In this document: positions 61,542 through 64,000 of the stretch, piece after piece
Numbering within the stretch: the first letter of the stretch is position 1
Layout of the letters: every line of letters begins with the position of its first letter
Assembly (NCBI GenBank): GCA_050951925.1
Contig: JBMNJZ010000001.1
Span: forward strand, 1,488,001 to 1,552,000
Direction: 5' to 3'
DNA from: UBA1046 sp012511325
Lineage (GTDB): Bacteria; Bacillota; Clostridia; Saccharofermentanales; DTU023
DNA length: 64,000 nt
The notes under the pieces: model-generated
What the model was told of the DNA's origin: nothing
The model's input: the letters and a program-made list of their open reading frames with translations, nothing else
The model's database searches: none
Made by a program: the position numbers and the translations under genes

Positions 61542-64000
61542 TCATGTCTCAGAATTCAATACCAGGCGCTCCCGGACAATCCCGGCCCGCCCGGCCTCTA
61601 ACTCGGAATATCCTGTCTCACGGCACAAAGCCCGCAAAAACAGATCCGGTCGCAAATTAGCCGCACTGCCGGCCTTTGCCAGCAGCACAGCCTCATCATT
61701 CGACCAAGAAATCAGTTTTAGCAATAGCGGCCTGATATCAATTTCCCTCTCACCTCTTTTGCCATGTTTCAAAACCGGCAAAGAACCATCGCCGGCAAAC
61801 AACTCCGCGATAGCCCGGCCAATAGCCGGAGCCCGGAAACAGTATTCAGCCTGATGAACCTGAGCCATCAGGCTGCGTTCCGTCTCGGTTCGAATTTCAC
61901 CCTTGACGAAGACGATCCCCTGTGGTGCCGCCTCATTTAGTCTTAGCAACAGCTGTTCCGGGTCAGGCGCTGATTGTGACCTTAAAGTAACTTCACAGAG
62001 ATCAGCTTTCAGCTCGATGCCAACACCCGCCGGCAAGGCAAACACAATCTGCGGACGCGGGTTGAAACCCTCCGACCAGGCCAGGGGCAAACCTGCCCGC
62101 TTGAAAAGACGCTCCATAGTCCTCATCATATCGAGATGCCCCAGCCAGGAAGGCACACCGGAACGGCAATATGTTAATCTAAGCCGCCATTCCGTATCTC
62201 CGCAACGCTCCTGAGACGAATCTACCCCCGTATCGGGAATGGCGGGGGGCCTGTCGGCGTCTTCGGCAAATGATGAGTCTGACTGCCGCCTGTCGCTTCT
62301 CGGCGCCGCGCGTTCCATACAGACACCGCAGCGATAGACCTCAGCGCCACAATGGCTGCATAATTCCCGGCATTCAGCAGTCGTTTCCGCCAGCAGAGCT
62401 TTTTCATATTCCTCCCAGAGAAAGTCCTTATCTATTCCCATATCCAGATGATCCCAAGGCAAAACCTCGTGTCTGTCTCTGGCGCCGGTATAATGATCAA
62501 TATCCAATCCCGAATCAGCCATAGCTCTCTGCCAGCGGGAAAAATCGAAGCCTTCGCGCCAGCCGTCGCAATAGCCGCCGGTTTGCCAGCTGCGGAAAAT
62601 TACTTCACTCAAGCGCCTGTCTCCCCTGGCCAGTACCGCTTCAATCACACTGCTGCCGAAATCATGCCATTGATAACTGATAACCCTGCTCTTAAGTTCG
62701 TCAGCTAATAATTGCTGATGCTCCACCATCAGCTCTGGGCTTGCCTGAGCCACCCATTGGAACGGCGTAAAAGGCTTGGGAATAAACATGGCAGTACTGA
62801 CAGTGATCTGGGGTTTGCGCAACTTTCCCGGTTCAGCCAGCTCCCGATAGATACGCAGTATCTGATAGACCAGTGTAGCAATAGCCTCTACATCCTCCCC
62901 GGTTTCTGTCGGCAAACCAAGCATAAAGTAGAGCTTCAGCCGGTTCCAGCCGCCGGCAAAAGCTGTCCGGGCCGCAGTGAGCAAATCCTCTTCCGTAATA
63001 TTTTTATTGATCACATCGCGCAGGCGTTGTGTCCCTGCCTCCGGAGCAAAGGTCAGCCCTGCCTTGCGAGTGGCGGAAATCCTAGTCATCAACTCGAAAT
63101 CAAAACTGTCCAGGCGCAGGGACGGCAGAGAGATATTTACCTTGTCCGCAGTCAGTTTCTCCGCCAAAGACGCTGTCAGCGCGTCAATCTCCGAGTAATC
63201 GCTGCTACTGAGCGAGAGCAGACCTATCTCATCATAGCCGGTCGCTTCATAGAGTTCAGTCGCAAGCCCTGTAAGCTTTTGCCGGCTCCGCTCGCGGAGC
63301 GGGCGGTAAATCATGCCCGCCTGGCAGAAACGGCAACCGCGCGGGCAGCCTCGGAAAACCTCCAGGTACATCCGATCATGAACAATTTCGATAAAAGGAA
63401 CAATTTGTTTCTCCGGGAAAACAGACTGATCAAGCCTCTCAATGATCTGTCTTTTGATACGAAGCGGGATCCCCGGATACTTAGGCTCAATCGACGCTAC
63501 CTTTCCGTCAGGCAAATAGTTTATATCATAAAATGCCGGAATATATACTCCCGGGATCCGGGCAGCCTTCAGCAGGAAATCCAGCTTTCGGCGCTTAGGC
63601 TCCCGGCGCCAGCTTTGATAGAGATCCAGCAGCGAACTGATCATCTCTTCGCCTTCGCCCAGCATAAAGAGATCAAAAAAATCAGCCATCGGCTCCACAT
63701 TGACAATCAGCGGACCGCCGCCCCAAACCAGCGGATCAGACTCTGTCCGCTCAGAAGCTCTCAGGGGAATTCCCGCCAGATCCAGCATATCGAGTACGGC
63801 GGTATAGGACAGCTCATACTGCAATGTGAAACCAACTATGTCAAAATCTGCCAGCGCTCTGCCGCTCTCCAGTGAAGTCAAAGGAAGCCCGCGCGCTTTT
63901 AGCTCGGCGCGAAAATCAGGAGCGGGAGCAAACACTCTTTCACACCAGGCATCCTCGCGTCGGTTGATCAGATCATAGATGATACGCAGTGCCAGATTGG
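61542..64000 (-). CDS. B12-binding/radical SAM protein fused to DUF2344 (5' end outside the window)
   Basis: The open frame continues past 64000; the first ORF Met codon (GTG at 63935) is internal, since codons NLALRIIYDLINRRED and CERVFAPAPDF upstream match the TIGR03960 family. The radical SAM cluster is CPRGCRFC. A B12-binding-like domain precedes it. A cysteine cluster (CSHCGAEVYRCGVCMERA) and a polar linker lead to a TIGR03936/DUF2344 domain (TYCRSGVPSWLGHLDMMRTM, GFNPRPQIVFALPAG). In many Firmicutes these are separate adjacent genes. The product is unknown; a role near ribosome or RNA metabolism is often suggested. Confidence 0.85.
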   Translation of the reverse strand, partial: NLALRIIYDLINRREDAWCERVFAPAPDFRAELKARGLPLTSLESGRALADFDIVGFTLQYELSYTAVLDMLDLAGIPLRASERTESDPLVWGGGPLIVNVEPMADFFDLFMLGEGEEMISSLLDLYQSWRREPKRRKLDFLLKAARIPGVYIPAFYDINYLPDGKVASIEPKYPGIPLRIKRQIIERLDQSVFPEKQIVPFIEIVHDRMYLEVFRGCPRGCRFCQAGMIYRPLRERSRQKLTGLATELYEATGYDEIGLLSLSSSDYSEIDALTASLAEKLTADKVNISLPSLRLDSFDFELMTRISATRKAGLTFAPEAGTQRLRDVINKNITEEDLLTAARTAFAGGWNRLKLYFMLGLPTETGEDVEAIATLVYQILRIYRELAEPGKLRKPQITVSTAMFIPKPFTPFQWVAQASPELMVEHQQLLADELKSRVISYQWHDFGSSVIEAVLARGDRRLSEVIFRSWQTGGYCDGWREGFDFSRWQRAMADSGLDIDHYTGARDRHEVLPWDHLDMGIDKDFLWEEYEKALLAETTAECRELCSHCGAEVYRCGVCMERAAPRSDRRQSDSSFAEDADRPPAIPDTGVDSSQERCGDTEWRLRLTYCRSGVPSWLGHLDMMRTMERLFKRAGLPLAWSEGFNPRPQIVFALPAGVGIELKADLCEVTLRSQSAPDPEQLLLRLNEAAPQGIVFVKGEIRTETERSLMAQVHQAEYCFRAPAIGRAIAELFAGDGSLPVLKHGKRGEREIDIRPLLLKLISWSNDEAVLLAKAGSAANLRPDLFLRALCRETGYSELEAGRAGIVRERLVLNSET

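Noticed and set aside
62712..63875. Long plus-strand open frame (387 codons)
   Set aside because: It lies wholly opposite the radical SAM gene, has no recognisable domain, and is explained by the GC-rich codon use of that gene's complement.
1..64000. CRISPR arrays, complete insertion sequences, prophage modules, rRNA
   Set aside because: No regularly spaced repeats, intact transposase, phage structural genes or rRNA sequence was seen.

Overview
The window looks like a chromosomal segment from a low-to-moderate G+C Gram-positive bacterium of the class Clostridia. Signs of this are the NusB/XseA/XseB/IspA/Dxs/NadK/ArgR/RecN gene order, the Asp23-AmaP-DUF2273 set next to efp, RNase Y followed by a YmdB-type phosphodiesterase, strong GGAGG ribosome binding sites, frequent TTG/GTG starts, and a Spo0A C-terminal-domain protein. 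A fermentative, gut- or digester-type member related to Oscillospirales or Saccharofermentanales is a guess from the divergent ParE/ParC pair, not a demonstrated placement. Almost every gene is on the minus strand. The plus-strand exceptions are a pseudouridine synthase, alanine dehydrogenase, ychF and HU.

Layout, left to right. 1-2.9 kb: rny, ymdB and the start of a lipoprotein gene. 3.2-4.1 kb: RluA-type pseudouridine synthase. 4.1-7.1 kb: a ThiXYZ-type ABC transporter under a TPP riboswitch with a transcription terminator. 7.25-25.5 kb: a long minus-strand run, parE, parC, a degenerate polysaccharide-deacetylase-like membrane protein, yqeG, efp, asp23, amaP, DUF2273, nusB, xseA, xseB, ispA, dxs, nadK, argR, recN, deoD and ftcD. 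Many of these genes overlap by 1-17 nt. 25.8-27.0 kb: ald. 27.0-29.5 kb: a small accessory island with a TnpV remnant, an ECF sigma/anti-sigma pair, a small HTH protein and an orphan coding-like fragment. It ends at a tRNA-Gly/tRNA-Arg transcription unit (29.55-29.78 kb). 29.8-40.0 kb: comM, dprA, topA, trmFO, queA, tgt and a membrane protein with a C-terminal SH3-like domain. 40.2-41.3 kb: ychF. 41.3-51.7 kb: DUF1858, a sugar-nucleotide dehydratase, an FHA-FtsW fusion, a class B PBP, a second ECF sigma/anti-sigma pair, polA and coaE. 51.8-52.2 kb: HU. 52.3-64.0 kb: a radical SAM-DUF2344 fusion that runs off the window, an esterase-like protein with an altered nucleophile, valS, fba, ligA, a small membrane protein and a receiver-less Spo0A-like protein.

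Most of the window is housekeeping: RNA decay, tRNA modification, replication and repair, isoprenoid precursors and translation. The less ordinary parts are: (i) rny with no usable AUG/GUG/UUG behind its Shine-Dalgarno but an AUA exactly placed; (ii) three apparently degenerate or altered enzymes (deacetylase-like, esterase-like, phosphatase-like with SH3); (iii) an FHA domain fused to an FtsW/RodA-type glycosyltransferase next to a PBP and an ECF sigma pair; (iv) a Spo0A DNA-binding domain lacking a complete receiver; (v) the island between ald and the tRNA genes. No CRISPR array, intact insertion sequence, prophage or rRNA was seen.
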